Part shown: piece after piece, positions 46,605 to 60,310 of the stretch
Layout: each line of letters starts with the position of its first letter
Numbering within the stretch: position 1 is the stretch's first letter
Assembly (NCBI GenBank): GCA_016946835.1
Contig: JACVTC010000029.1
Location: 1,272,001 to 1,336,000, forward strand
Reading direction: 5' to 3'
Length of the DNA: 64,000 nucleotides
DNA from: Neocallimastix lanati (nom. inval.)
Taxonomy: Eukaryota > Neocallimastigomycota > Neocallimastigomycetes > Neocallimastigales > Neocallimastigaceae
The notes under the pieces: generated by a model
Databases searched by the model: none
What the model saw: only the letters and a program-made list of their open reading frames with translations
Told to the model about the DNA's origin: nothing
Made by a program: the position numbers and the translations under genes

Positions 46605-47695
46605 TATTATTATGATATAGTTTTTTCTCAATTACTTGGACCTCATTTATTAGATTTAAAGCAATGGTTACTTAAGAAATTAATTAATGAATATAATTTA
46701 AGATTTACTATCCTATCATGTTTCTATAAAATTAGTTGGACTTGTAAAATCTTTATAATTATTTTTTTGTATTTTTTTTTAATATTTATTAAAAAATTAA
46801 TTAATAAAAAATTCAATATACTATATTATTATAAACAAGTATTAAAACGAAATATTGTATACATTTTTTTTATGAAAATACTAGTAATCTTATATTGTAG
46901 CCAATTCATTCAGAATTTACCATATTGTATTCCAATAAAAAATTACTGAATAAATATAATAAAAGTATACCAAAAACATGGAATAAACATCAAACCAAAA
47001 TTTATTTTAGAGGAAGAAAAAAAAGTTAAATTATACAAATATTATAGGATATAATGGAATATATATATTATCATAATTATATATATTATCTTAAATATAT
47101 ATATTACTTTATATTAAAAAAATTGAAAATAATAATTAATTATTTTTTTTTATATTTATTTTTTTTTAATTATTTTCCTTTAATGGAAATTTATATATTA
47201 GATATAATTAAAAAAGTAATAATATTTATTAATGAATATTAATAAATATTATTAATAAATATTCATAATTTAATATTAATTAAGAGAAAAATTTTATTTA
47301 TTATATAATAAAAAAAAAAAAATAAGCTTCAGAAATAGGAAATTGCTCTGTTTATGAATTTATTTTTTCATTAAGAAATTTTATTAATTGTGATTTTCCA
47401 TCTTTAAAAAGTAAAGAAACAATTGATTCTATAAAAATGTTTAAAAATTGAAAATGAAATATCTTCATGTCTATATAATAATTTCAATTTTATGAAGTAT
47501 TGTATATTGGTATTTTAATATTTCAAAACTATTAATGCTTTTATAATAAAAGATAACATATTTGTTAAAGTTCCATGAATTATATATGGATTATATGCTA
47601 AAATTGAATTATTTATAAAATTTTTTTTATATACCAGAAAATAATCCAGTATTTTCGATGTCAGTATTCCAATTTAATTACTATATAATCCGAAT
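46605..47695 (+). pseudogene. Decayed SBP-GPCR paralogue, upstream copy
   Basis: DNA homologous to parts of the intact gene at 48758-51620: late exon 2 (46605-46755, CAATTACTTGGACCT), exon 3 (about 46900-47060, AAAAGTATACCAAAAAC), exon 4 (about 47325-47480, AGAAATAGGAAATTGCTCTG) and the start of exon 5 (about 47550-47690, ATATACCAGAAAATAATCCA). Exon 1, the first two thirds of exon 2 and the whole 7TM part are missing, and the remaining exons carry small indels. Intron positions are conserved, so it arose by DNA duplication rather than retroposition. Confidence 0.85.
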
Positions 47696-48040
47696 AATAT
47701 TTTAATTAATATTAAATATAAATTATGTTCATATTTAATTTAATCTTAAGAGTTTCCTTTCAATAAAAAAATTTTTTTTTTTTTTATAATTTGTCAAAAT
47801 TTTTGAATAAAAATTTTTAAATTGGAAATAAAATATTTTAAAAAAAATAATAATAATAATTAAGGAAGTTAAAAAAAATTTATTATATTAATTATTTAAT
47901 TAATAAAAATTAATTATTTAATTTTTCCGAAATTTAAATTTTAATATATATATATATAGATATTTTTTTTTTTTAAAGATATTTAAAATATAAAAAAAAA
48001 AAAAAAAACTTCAAAAAAATTTAATCAGTTATTATTTTTA
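47696..48040. other. AT-rich spacer
   Basis: Homopolymer-rich. Nothing coding is seen. Confidence 0.5.
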
Positions 48041-48365
48041 TATTAACATATATTATATTTTATTCTATTTATTATATATTTTATTATATATTTTATTATA
48101 TATTTTATTCTATTTATTATATATTTTATTATATATTTTATTATATATTTTATTATATATTTATTATATTTTATTATATATTTTATTATATTTTATTATA
48201 TATTTTATTATATTTTATTATATATTTTATTATATATTTTATTATATATTTATTATATTTTATTATATATTTATTATATTTTATTATATATTTTATTATA
48301 TTTTATTATATATTTTATTATATTTTATTATATATTTTATTAATATATTTTATTATATATTTTAA
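48040..48365. repeat. AT minisatellite, 14-bp TATATTTTATTATA type
   Basis: About 320 bases of TATATTTTATTATA units alternating with 10-12-bp variants, giving a higher-order pattern. Confidence 0.85.
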
Positions 48366-48757
48366 TAATTTAACAATAAAAAAAAAAAAAAAATAAATAA
48401 AATTTAAATATACAAAAAATAAAAAATAAGGTAACTGATTAGAATTTAAATATTTAATATTTATATAAATAAAATTAATATTTTTATTATATATATTTTT
48501 ATTAATAAAGTATGATAAATATGTATTATTCAAAAATTTTAAAGATGTATATAGCAATCAATTTTAAATGTTTATATTTTATATTTTATATTTTTATTTA
48601 ATATATATATATATGATTTATATCAATATCATTAAACTAATAACAAACTAATAATAAAAAAATTGAAATAATATTTTTATTGACTGGAAATCTAAATTGT
48701 GAATATTCGAGAAAAAAATAATTAATAAATTTTAAAATAAAATATACAATAATAAAA

Positions 48758-49368
48758 ATGATTTACAATATAATATTTATTATTTTATTTTATTTACATA
48801 GAGGTATATTAATTATTTTTAAATAACTAATAATAATTAATAATAGTTAATAATAATTAATTTTAATGATATATTTAATATTTCACAATCTGAAAAAAAA
48901 TAATTATACTAATTTTGAAAGCTTTTTTTTTTTTTATTAAGTTTATATTGGAAAAACTGTTACTTTAAACACTATTTCTTTTTCATACTCTGTAGAAACA
49001 GAAATATATTCATATTTAGTTAATGAATTTAACCAATATTCCAAGGAAAATAATTTAAATATCACTTTAAAATTAAATCTTTTAAATTCTTCAAATTCTA
49101 CAAATCATATTAATGACTATGGATCATTAATAGGATCTCTTCTTAAGAAAGAAACCAAAAGATATGATATTTATTTTTATGATATAGTTTATTCTCAATT
49201 ATTTGGACCTTTTTTTATGGATTTAAAAAAATGGTTGCCTAAGGAATTAATTAATGAATATGATACCAGATTTTTTATTCCAGCATGTATCTATAAGGAT
49301 AAATTAGTTGGACTTGTAATTATTTTTTTTTCTTTATTTATAAAAATTAATATAAAGTATGTAATTTA

Positions 49369-49399
<31 letters not shown>

Positions 49400-49710
49400 A
49401 AATATATATATTTATAAAAATTTATATACTTTTTGGTATGTAAATATTTATTTCTTTATAATGTAGCCTGTGTATTCAGAGTATACTATATTATATTCCA
49501 ATGAAAAATTATTAAATAAATATAATAAAAGTATACCAAAAACTTGGAATGAACTATTAACCACTGCAAAATATATATTAGAAGAAGAAAAAAAGTTAAA
49601 TAATACAAATATAATAGGATATAATGGATTATTTCATCGTAAATATAAATCTAATTTATATATTACAATAGAAATTATTACAATTATTATAAAAAATATA
49701 ATTATTATTA

Positions 49711-49741
<31 letters not shown>

Positions 49742-49887
49742 TTTTTATTTTAATTTTTTTTTTATTAATATTTTTTTTATATTTTATATATTAATTTTTT
49801 TTCATTAATATATATTAAAATTTATTAATAAATTATATATATATATATTTTTCAATAATAAATTCTATTTAATTCTAATTAATAACA

Positions 49888-49929
<42 letters not shown>

Positions 49930-51620
49930 TTTAATTTATTAAAAAGCTACAGAGATAGGAAATTGCTCTGTTTATGAGTTTATTTATTCATTTAGAAATT
50001 TTATTAATTCTGGTTTTCCATCTTTTGAAAGTAAAGAAGCAATTGATTCTTTAGAAATGTTAAAAAAAATTGAAAATGAAATATCTTCAGGTTTAAATAA
50101 TAATTTTAATTTTACATAGTATAGTATATGAGTATTTTAATATTTCAAAAATTATTAATACATTTATAATAAAAGATATCATATTTATTAAAGGTCATGA
50201 ATTTGGATTATCTGCAATGGATGATGAAAGTGCATTATTTATAAAATTTTTTTATATACCAGAAAATAATCCAACATTTAAAAAATCACCATTACCTGGC
50301 TCAAAAGAAGGAATTTCTGGTTCAACAGTATGGGCTTATAATATTGGGGTTGATAATAGAGTAATTGGAGATAAAAATGAAAATGAAATTAAAATAGCAC
50401 TTTCCTACTTATGTTCTAAAGAATTACAAAGAAAATTAACAAAAAAAAAGAAATTATTATCACCTATATTAAATTTATATAATGAAGAAGAAGTATGTAA
50501 TGTTGTTAATTGTACTTTATTTAAACAAATTCAACCAATTTTACGACCATCTTTTCTTGTTGATGATTATATAAAATATGCATTAAAATTTACAGAATAT
50601 ATTGATGAATTCTTGTTTGGTAATGAAACATCCATCAATACTCTAAATAAAATTAAAGATCTAACAAAAATATATAATATTTCGTTTAATATCAAAGATA
50701 CTTATCTTGGAATACTTATTATTAGTATTATTTCTGTTTTTATATTATTCATTATTCTTTCAATTATTTATAATTTATTTGAAGATTCAGAAGAAAATAT
50801 TCACTTTATATCAACAAAATTATGGATTATGGGTATGATTGGAATCATTATTATATTATTAGTTAGTTTTACAGAAATTGGTAATATAACAATACTAAAA
50901 TGTCATATAAGACAAATTATGATTTCCATTGGTTTTTCTTTTATTATTCTGCCTATAATTTATATATTAATTAATGAATTTCCTAAAGAAATATCAATTT
51001 TTAGATGGATTAGTCAACATCAATGGGCATTTATCTTATTTTATATTAGTATCGATATAATTTTAAATATCTTAACTATTTTTTCACCTTATGATATCAA
51101 TAAAAAAGTAAATTTTAATAATCAAAAATTTGAAATATGTCAAATGAATATAACTTTTGGAAAAATAAATCAAATATTATTATTTAGCTTTAAAATAATC
51201 TCTCTTTGTGTTATTTTATATTTAATTTTTTCAGAATGGAAAACAAATGAAATTCAAATGAATACCTTCCTTTATGTTACAATCAACAATTTATTAATTA
51301 TTATCCTCTATATAATTACAAGAAATCTTAATATAAGTAATTATATATTTTATTTTCTTATTCACGAAGGTATCTATATGCTATTTTCACTTTCTAATTA
51401 TTGTTTTCTATTGTATGTAGAACTATTTTTAGTATTCATTAAAAGTAAACAAAAAATAAGAAGAAAAAGTGTTAAAGTAGTTAAATTTCAGATGCAATTC
51501 TCAGAATCTAATATAGATGAAAATATTTCAAAAACATCATTAGATGAAAATGAATATTCAGCTAGTAGAAGTTCTTTTAATAATGATGACAATCATAAAA
51601 GTATAAAATTTATTAAATAA
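48758..51620 (+). CDS. Solute-binding-protein / class C GPCR fusion, five exons
   Basis: Exons 48758-48803, 48942-49315, 49467-49638, 49947-50090 and 50176-51620 join in frame to 726 residues. Introns begin GTATAT, GTAATT, GTAAAT and GTTTAA and end AAG or TAG. Residues 1-15 are a signal peptide (MIYNIIFIILFYLHR). Residues about 20-400 resemble bacterial type 2 extracellular solute-binding proteins (maltose-binding-like): QLFGPFFMDLKKWLP, VYSEYTILYSNEKLL, IPKTWNELLTTAKYI, then GISGSTVWAYNIGV. Residues about 423-680 form seven hydrophobic helices like GABA-B-type class C receptors, followed by a basic and Ser-rich cytosolic tail (KQKIRRKSVKV). It presumably senses an extracellular sugar or peptide at the plasma membrane; the ligand is unknown. 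Such fusions are typical of Neocallimastigomycota. Decayed copies flank it on both sides. Intron 3 contains a 39-base poly-A. Confidence 0.9.
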
Positions 51621-52957
<1,337 letters not shown>

Positions 52958-53800
52958 AAAGTTAATACAGGAAAAGATATCAATTTAAATGTTATAGCTT
53001 TTTTATATTCTAATGAAACGGAAATATATTCATATTTAGTTAATAAATTTAATCAATATTTAAAAAAAATAATTTGGTTTCACTTTAAAATTAAGTCTTG
53101 TAAATTCATCAAATTCTACAAATCATATTGATAATTGTGGTTTATTAGTAGGATCATTTCTTATAAAAGAATTCAAGAACTATAATTTTTATTTTTATTT
53201 ATGAATTTATTAATTATTTAAAAATTTCATTAATTCTGGTTTTCAATCTTTAAAATATAAAGAAATATTTGATTCTTAGAAATGATAAAAAAAAAAAAAA
53301 AAAAAAAAAAATGAAATATCTTCAGGTTTAAATAATAATTTTAATTTCATATAATATAATATATTATTATTTCTATATTTTTTGTTTATTAATATATATA
53401 AATATACATACATATAATAATAATAATAAAAAGATAAAATATTTCAAAAAGGTAATGAATTTGGGCTATCTATTGTAAATAATGAAGGTATCCACCTTCA
53501 TTATTTTAAAAATTTTTTATACATCAAAAAGTAATCCAACTTTTAAAAAATCATCTTTACCTGGTTCTATTGTATAATCATATAATATTGGAGTTAATAA
53601 TAGAGAAATTGGAAATAAAAAATGAAATAAAATTAGGTTTACACTTACCTAGGTTCCAAAGAACTCCAAAGAATACGTGATCATTCATTTTTTTTTATCA
53701 ATAGATTTATAAATTATAAGTATGACTGGAACTATTATTTATATTTAGTAAATTTCAAACAAATTGGTCAGATAGCTGCTTTTTTCTCATTATGCAATTA

Positions 53801-53833
<33 letters not shown>

Positions 53834-54000
53834 TATTGAAATCATTTTAATCTTCATTAAAAATAGGAGAAAACTAAAAAAAAATTAATGAAATTAAATT
53901 TCAAATTCAATGCTCAGAATATGGAAGAAAGTAATATTAAGACATCTTTCAATAAAAAGAATTATTCTATTACTAGAATTAATTCTAATTATAATTAAAA
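52958..54000 (+). pseudogene. Decayed SBP-GPCR paralogue, downstream copy
   Basis: Homologous to exon 2 (52975-53190, ACGGAAATATATTCATATTT), then a jump to late exon 4 (53200-53330, ATGAAATATCTTCAGGTTTA), the start of exon 5 (53450-53640, GGTAATGAATTTGGGCTATC) and the last helix and tail (53680-53998). Exon 3 and most of the 7TM coding part are deleted, and internal poly-A and poly-T runs have grown at 53286-53310 and 53801-53827. The intron 4 sequence is conserved too. Together with the copy at 46.6 kb this shows an array of at least three genes, of which only the middle one is intact. Confidence 0.85.
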
Positions 54001-54179
54001 ATATATCAATAAATTAATTAAATTATAAACAATAATAATTTTAAAAAATAATAATAAATAAAAATATACTATATAAACCTATTATTTGAATAAAAAAAAT
54101 ATATATATATATTATATATATATATATATTTTTAATATAATAATACTTTTTACTATAAATTAGTTGAAATTTTAATTTT

Positions 54180-54870
54180 CATTAATATTTGAAAATCCAA
54201 TAACTTTGATATTTGAATTATATAAAATTAGTGACTTATAAAAAAATGGAAATTTGAATCGTACTTTGCAAATATTTCTTAAACTCATTAACTTATTAAT
54301 AGCCCTTTTATACGTTCCTTCAAAATTTTTATTTTTTTCATGGTCATGGTCAATATAAACAATTTTGCCGGAAAACTTTCCACTTGTAAAGATTTTTTTT
54401 TTTTTTTTATTATTAATGTTTTTCGGTAACTTGATACAAACTACAAACTCATATTTCTAATCAATATTTCGTCCGCTCATTCGTTTCAAAATGTCTTAGA
54501 TAGGGGATTTAATTCATTCGTACCTTCGGGATCTCTCTAAAATGATGTCATACGAGATATTAATATATATTTTATTTTACTACTACCTTTTTTATCAATT
54601 AGTTGATACACACTATTGGATTCATCCATAAATATAACTACTGTATCCACTTTTGATTTTACGATATCATTAATAATATTTCCTAAATATTGAAGTTGAA
54701 GTTCTTGCACTCAGCATCACCAAAAATATAGGTTAAAGAATTTGCATTAATAACATTCTTACTCTCTTAAATATTCTTTAAAACTTGTATCTTTCTCAAT
54801 GCTAAATCAGCCAAAATTTTTATTGATAACAATTTCTATACCTTTATTCAACTTTTTTTTACTGATCATA
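54180..54870 (-). pseudogene. Unidentified coding remnant
   Basis: The minus strand gives natural-looking peptide stretches in changing frames: KKLNKGIEIVINKNFG, NANSLTYIFGDAE, GNIINDIVKSKVDTVVIFMD then ESNSVYQLIDKKGSSKIKYI, and GKFSGKIVYIDHDHEKNKNF then EGTYKRAINKLMSLRNICKV. VDTVVIFMDESNSVYQL has a hydrophobic-strand-plus-acidic look reminiscent of a Walker B segment, but no P-loop is visible. Several interruptions are present. I do not recognise the family. Confidence 0.45.
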
Positions 54871-55754
54871 TATATACCTTCTAAATTGAGCTATCAATAT
54901 TTAATTTAAGTTTGTGCATTTTTCAAAAAGTATATACTTAAATATACTTATATATAATACTAATAATGTTCAATAGTTTATATAATATTGATATAAAACA
55001 AATATGTGTAGTAACATATTTGTATATTTAATATTAATTATTAAATATTAAATTTATATCTTTTTGATAATAATTATTTTATTTTATTTTATTTCAATAT
55101 GTATTATTATAATTATAATAATTGTAATACTTTAATTCATATAAAATTTATATAGTTCTTTATATTAGAATATATAATTAATATATTACATATTTCTTAT
55201 AAATAGATTAAATTATTTATATTAGAAATAGAGAACTCTCTTGTAAAATTTTAGGAATTAGAATTATTATTATAAATGTACGAATATTATAATTTTATTA
55301 ATAAAGTTTACAAAACAACCATTATTTTAAAAACCCACTGCTTATAAATTATTGCACATAAAAGTCCTGCATATCAATATATTATTGCACATGTGATATA
55401 TAATATATATTTCATATGATTTATTGTATTTTTACAATTTTTATGTTATACTATAGTTATTGTAATAATTGCATATATCAATAACTTAATATTTAATAAT
55501 AAAATAAAGATGTATTTAAAACCTTTAATCCTTTAAAATATTTAAATAATCTTTTTATTATGATCAAATTTCTTTCATAATTATTTTTATTATTACATTT
55601 TATTTTTTTAAAAATAAAATAAAAATAAACATAATTTTATAAAAAAAATTAAAAATAAACAAATTAAAATTTGATATTCAATATTCAACTATACTCATGT
55701 ACATTGTTCTCTTTAAATTTACATATTTAATTCATTTTATTTCAAAATTTTGAA
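54871..55754. other. AT-rich intergenic DNA
   Basis: No coding signal is seen. The phrase TATTGCACAT(A/G) recurs at 55352 and 55383 in a short direct repeat. Confidence 0.5.
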
Positions 55755-58565
55755 TTATATATTATTGAATAAAAGAGTTGTTAAAATTACAGATATTAGA
55801 AGAATTGATTTAGAAATAAATAATTTTGAATTTGAAGATGATTTGTTATCACTACCTTTATTTAAATCTGAATCTGAAGTACTTTGAGGACCTAATATAT
55901 TAAATAAAAAATAAAAATAATTTTAAAAAGATTTACGTTGTAAAAATAAAAAATTTTATGAAATCTTAATTAGAATTTTTACATTTTCCATTTATAGGTT
56001 CCAGTTTATCTTTATAATTAACCTTTTTATTAGTACAACTTCTACATATACTTGGGCAATAGTAATCTTCCAATTCATAATCGCCCATCATATTCACTAT
56101 ATCATATCCATATTTCTTTGCGGCCTTTTCAATCTCTGATTTGCTTGGACATTTTTCATTAGTTATTGAATAAGATGTACTACCTTTATATGAACTTTTA
56201 GTTATACAAAAAACTATTAATAAATAAAAAAGTTAATTATATTAGTATTATTATTATACAATTATATTAAATTATATTTAATTATTTCATATAATTTATA
56301 TATATGGTCAAAAATTGTTATTTTTTACCTTCAGGATTTGTATATTGAACTAGAGAATTGCTATCGATATTTAATACAATTGTATCTTTACCATTTTTCA
56401 TTTCAGGGAAGGTATAATTTATATTAATATCTTTCAATATATAACATCCACCTACATTAAGAGATACCTGCTCATAAAAATTACAAAATTTAATATCAGT
56501 AGATCAAAGACTAATAATTTCATTTGGATGATCATTACAGGATTGCCCTAATTTATATGTATTACAGAATTGAGCACTACAACGAATAATTTCATTATTT
56601 GAATTATTCCAATATAATCTATTATCTACTTCAATAACTTTACATTTTTTATTTTTACAATAAATTAAACTATTAGTAGCAGTAGATGAAAGATTTTGAT
56701 AGTATCCATCAGAAGTATAAATTGATTGAATACATGTAATGCTAATTATATATGACATTTTACATTCAACCAATTTATTATCATTATTAATAAAATAACC
56801 ATCTTTTTAAAAGAAATAAATATATTAATTAAACCAAAATTTATCATAACATGATAATTAATATTTTTAAAAATAATCATAATTTATTTGTTTTTAAATT
56901 TTTAAGTTTATTCATTATTGCTCTTTTTCATTGATATCAAATTTAAAAATTTAATCATAAATAATTAAATAATTTACCTTGACTGGATATACCAATAATA
57001 TTTTTATTTTGATTTAATAAATATAAATCATTTCCAATAATATAATAGGAGGAAGAGGAAACTGAATAATAACTTGATTTATCAGAACATAATTTATATT
57101 CATTATCATATATAACAGTACCACTGTATGTACAATTATTTTTATTTGATACTGAACATCCATATGAATCCATACAATATAAAATTTTATCTTTATCATA
57201 AAGAATGTTTCCAGTTGTAGCATTACAGTTACCGAGTTTACAATGATATATTAATATTTTTGCAACATTTTTCTCTAAAAATTCCTTTTGAAATTCATCT
57301 TTATTAATTTTCTTTGAATAATATTCATTAACTTTTATAATAGCGATTATATCATTTATAGTCCTTTTTCTAATACTTTTCTTAGTATTACCACTTTTTG
57401 AAAATAAATATAATTTATTATTAATAAGATAATCACCATCCTCAACTTTATTAATGTAAAATATATTTAATAAATCATTAACATATAAATATCATTAATG
57501 AATAAGATAATCAATTCAGGAATTATTATTATTGAATTATAATAAAAAGTTACCATCAATACTAATATTATTATATTCTTTATTTTCTAAATCAAGAATA
57601 CAATACACTTTATTTTCTGAATCAAGTGCATAAATGGAATTATCTATCAAACAGTAATTTTTAATATTTGTATTAGCATCATTTGTACAAATTTGGGTAT
57701 TTTTATTAATTGGATATGAATATTTTGGTATTTCTTTTTTTTTAATTATAATAAATATTTGTGAAAATTAATAATAAATAACAATTGATAATCATAAAAT
57801 GAATAATTTTAGAAAAGATAATTTAAAAATTTAAAATATTTCAATAAATATATTTTAAAATATTAATATTTTACCATTAACAATACTAGGTTTTGGCGTG
57901 AGAGTAGTGTATTTTGTTGTTGTTGTGGAACTAACGGTTATGAATTTTTTTGTAGTAGTATTAAATTTTGTTGTGGAATACTTTGTAGTAGTAGATTTTT
58001 TTATGGAATACTTTGTAGTAGTAGTACTAGAAGTAGTAGATTTTGTTGTAGAATATTTTGTAGTAGTAGTAGTAGTTGTAGTTAAACTTGTTGCAGAATC
58101 TTCTATACTACTAGTATTATTTTCAATATAATTTTCATTTTTTACAATAATAATTGTACATCCAACATTTTTATCTAAACAAATGTATTTATAATGCTCT
58201 TCACCATCATCAAAAGAGCAATCACTATTTGTAGAATTATTATCATTAATACACATTCCTTATTTTTATTATTATAATAAAATATTTTTATAAGTATTTT
58301 AATAAATTTATATTAATTGTTTATATACTTGCAATTTATATAATTAACTTTTATATAAAATATATTTTTTATTTATTTACCCTCTGAAGTAGTAGTAGCC
58401 TGTTTAACATAATCTTTATATACTTCAATTAAAATAACATCATCTCCTGGAATTATTAAAGGAAAACCAGTTTTTTTTGCACTAACACCAAATAATGCAT
58501 AATATGAGATATTATTTTGTAAGTTAATGTTTTGACCATTGGATTTTGTTACTGCTATCATCGTG
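55755..58565 (-). CDS. Scaffoldin-like Cys-rich GPI-anchored protein, seven visible exons
   Basis: Minus-strand exons: A (about 58565-58380), B (58259-57859), C (57733-57554), D (57445-56978), E (56802-56329), F (56213-55983) and G (55891-55755). All junctions are phase 1 with GT donors (GTAAAT, GTAAAA, GTAACT) and AG acceptors, and the frame stays continuous. Exon B encodes a Thr/Lys/Ser-rich mucin-like linker (TTTTTTTTKYSTTKSTTSS). Exons D-E hold GYY-x-N...LIYCKNKKC units (DGYFINNDNKLVEC, SDGYYQNLSSTATNSLIYC, RLYWNN...EIIRC) like the repeats of anaerobic-fungal scaffoldins, which organise cellulosome enzymes. Exon G ends KSILLISVILTTLLFNNI after a Ser/Asn stretch, a GPI-attachment signal. 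One in-frame TGA remains in exon E (56504-56506) where the pattern suggests Cys. The 5' end is uncertain because the DNA beyond 58565 looks foreign. Confidence 0.65.
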
Positions 58566-58782
58566 TACCTGGTTGTGCTGAATGCGTAGATTGTTGTTGT
58601 ATTATAATTGGATGCTATGCCGAAGCCAGTGAAAGCAGCACAAATACACATAGAGAGCCAACTTATCATATTGAACATGTTACAGAGGTAACACATACAG
58701 ATGACTATGGTAATACATATAAACATTATTATGATTCTTGTGGTCGCGAAGTTTATAATGTATAATTGAAATCGATGTAAGG
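58540..58782 (+). CDS. Possible 3' fragment of an unrelated Cys-rich gene
   Basis: The plus strand is open from about 58532 to 58765 and reads YCYHRVPGCAECVDCCCIII, then SSTNTHREPTYHIEHVTEVT and DDYGNTYKHYYDSCGREVYN, ending at a stop. The codon mix is richer in G+C than nearby host genes and the peptide looks natural. The minus strand is also open and could give a signal peptide for the scaffoldin-like gene (MISWLSMCICAAFTGFGIAS). Only one reading is likely to be true. The segment is bounded at about 58782 by the Ty3 fossil. Confidence 0.35.
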
Positions 58783-60310
58783 AACGAAAAATTCGCATTT
58801 TTCGAGTTTAGCATATAATTTAGCTTTCCTAAGGCGAGTTAAAATTTCCTTGACATGCTTAACATGAGAATTATAATCTAGAAGATAATGATGTCATCGA
58901 TGTAGGCATATGCAAATTTTCCAATAACATCTTCAAGAACATCATTAATGAAATGTTGGAAAACGGCAGGAGCGTTCTTTAGCCCAAATGCCATTACGGT
59001 GTATTCAAAGTGTCCAAAAATACAAGTAAAAGCGGTCTTGTATTTGTCGCCTTCCCTAATTCGAATGAGATTATATGCCGAGCGAAGATCTAATTTAGAA
59101 AAGATTTTTGCTTTCCCCAAATGCTCAAGCATATCTTGAATTAGTGGAAGAGGATAGGAATCTCGAATGGTGATTTCATTGAGTGGGCGGTAGTCAACTA
59201 CTAGTCGGAGTTCACCATTCTTTTTAAGGACAAAGAATATTGAAGCACCGGCAGGCGATTTGGATTTAGGAATAAATCCTTTCTTGAGGTTTTTCCTTGA
59301 TATATTTCTCTAAAGCTTTTATTTCCTTATCTGTTAAAGGATAGATAGGTCCATATTGAAGCTTTTCGTTAACTATAATATTTATTTGACAATCATATTG
59401 ACGATGAGGCGGAAGTTCGTTAGCAGAAGATTCACTAAAAACGTCTAAAAATTCCATTAATACTTTAGGAAGTTTAGATTTTAATTCAGAATAAGAAATA
59501 GGATTAAGAGAAGAATTAAGCTTTGAAATAGAATTTTTGGAAGTATTATGAGAAACAGAAAGTGAATTAAAAATTAAAGAATTAGAATTGTTAGGGATAC
59601 TTTTTGATTTACAATTGGATTCATCGGTTATAACCATAAAGGAAGTACAAGGAGAAGTGTTTTGTAAATTTAAATTTTTATGAGAGGAAGTAGAATTGTG
59701 ACTTTTATCATTAGTAGTATTACTGCAAGAATTATTTTCGATAACGGGAAAAGCAGAAGGTTCTTCTGGGAATTCTGGAACATTATTTGGTAAAGAGACA
59801 CAATAAGTAAGACAGTGATTAGAAACAAAAGATAAAGTATTCGTAGCAAAATCAATATGAGGGTTGTGTTCTTTGAGCCAATCGAGACCTAAAATACAAG
59901 GATAAGCAGGTAAATCTGTAACATAAAATTGGGTTCTACAAAGATGATCCTTATAACGAAGATTAAGAGGTGGAGTTATACCGAAGATAGATTTACTACC
60001 ACCAATACCAATGATTTTTGGTAATTGACCATCGTCATGATAAATTGCAGTAGTCGACATCAATGAGATTGAGCTTAGAACCGGAATCTATAAGAATCTT
60101 TGGCGATAGTTTGAAAGATAATTTAAATTCTGTAGCAAGATGTTCTTGAGAGGAATTGTTTAAATTTGATGCCTTCGTTCCAGAAAGAAAAATAGAGAAA
60201 GAAAAAATAAAAAATCTTAAAAAAGAAAAAAATTTAATTTTAAGAAAATTTAAGCATTCAAAAATTAAATCAGAAATAAAAGCATTTCCTGAAATTTTCC
60301 AGGTTTAATT
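58783..60310 (-). mobile_element. Ty3/gypsy retrotransposon fossil C
   Basis: A partial Ty3/gypsy element on the minus strand. Protease lies around 60120-59850 (LIDSGSKLNLID, then PCILGLDWLKEHNPHIDFAT), followed by a Ser/Asn-rich linker (about 59800-59480) and reverse transcriptase (about 59400-58790; [44 protein letters not shown]). It stops just after the RT palm (EKCEFFV) where it meets other DNA. RNase H, integrase and clear Gag are missing. Only about two or three interruptions are visible in the part that remains, so it looks younger than fossils A and B, but it is clearly incomplete. Confidence 0.85.

Noticed and set aside
57475-57553. Several stop codons suggesting that the scaffoldin-like gene is dead
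   Set aside because: They all fall inside a GTAACT...AAAG intron (57553-57446) whose removal keeps the frame.
57898-58131. Val-rich plus-strand frame
   Set aside because: It is the antisense of the Thr-rich linker in exon B of the scaffoldin-like gene.
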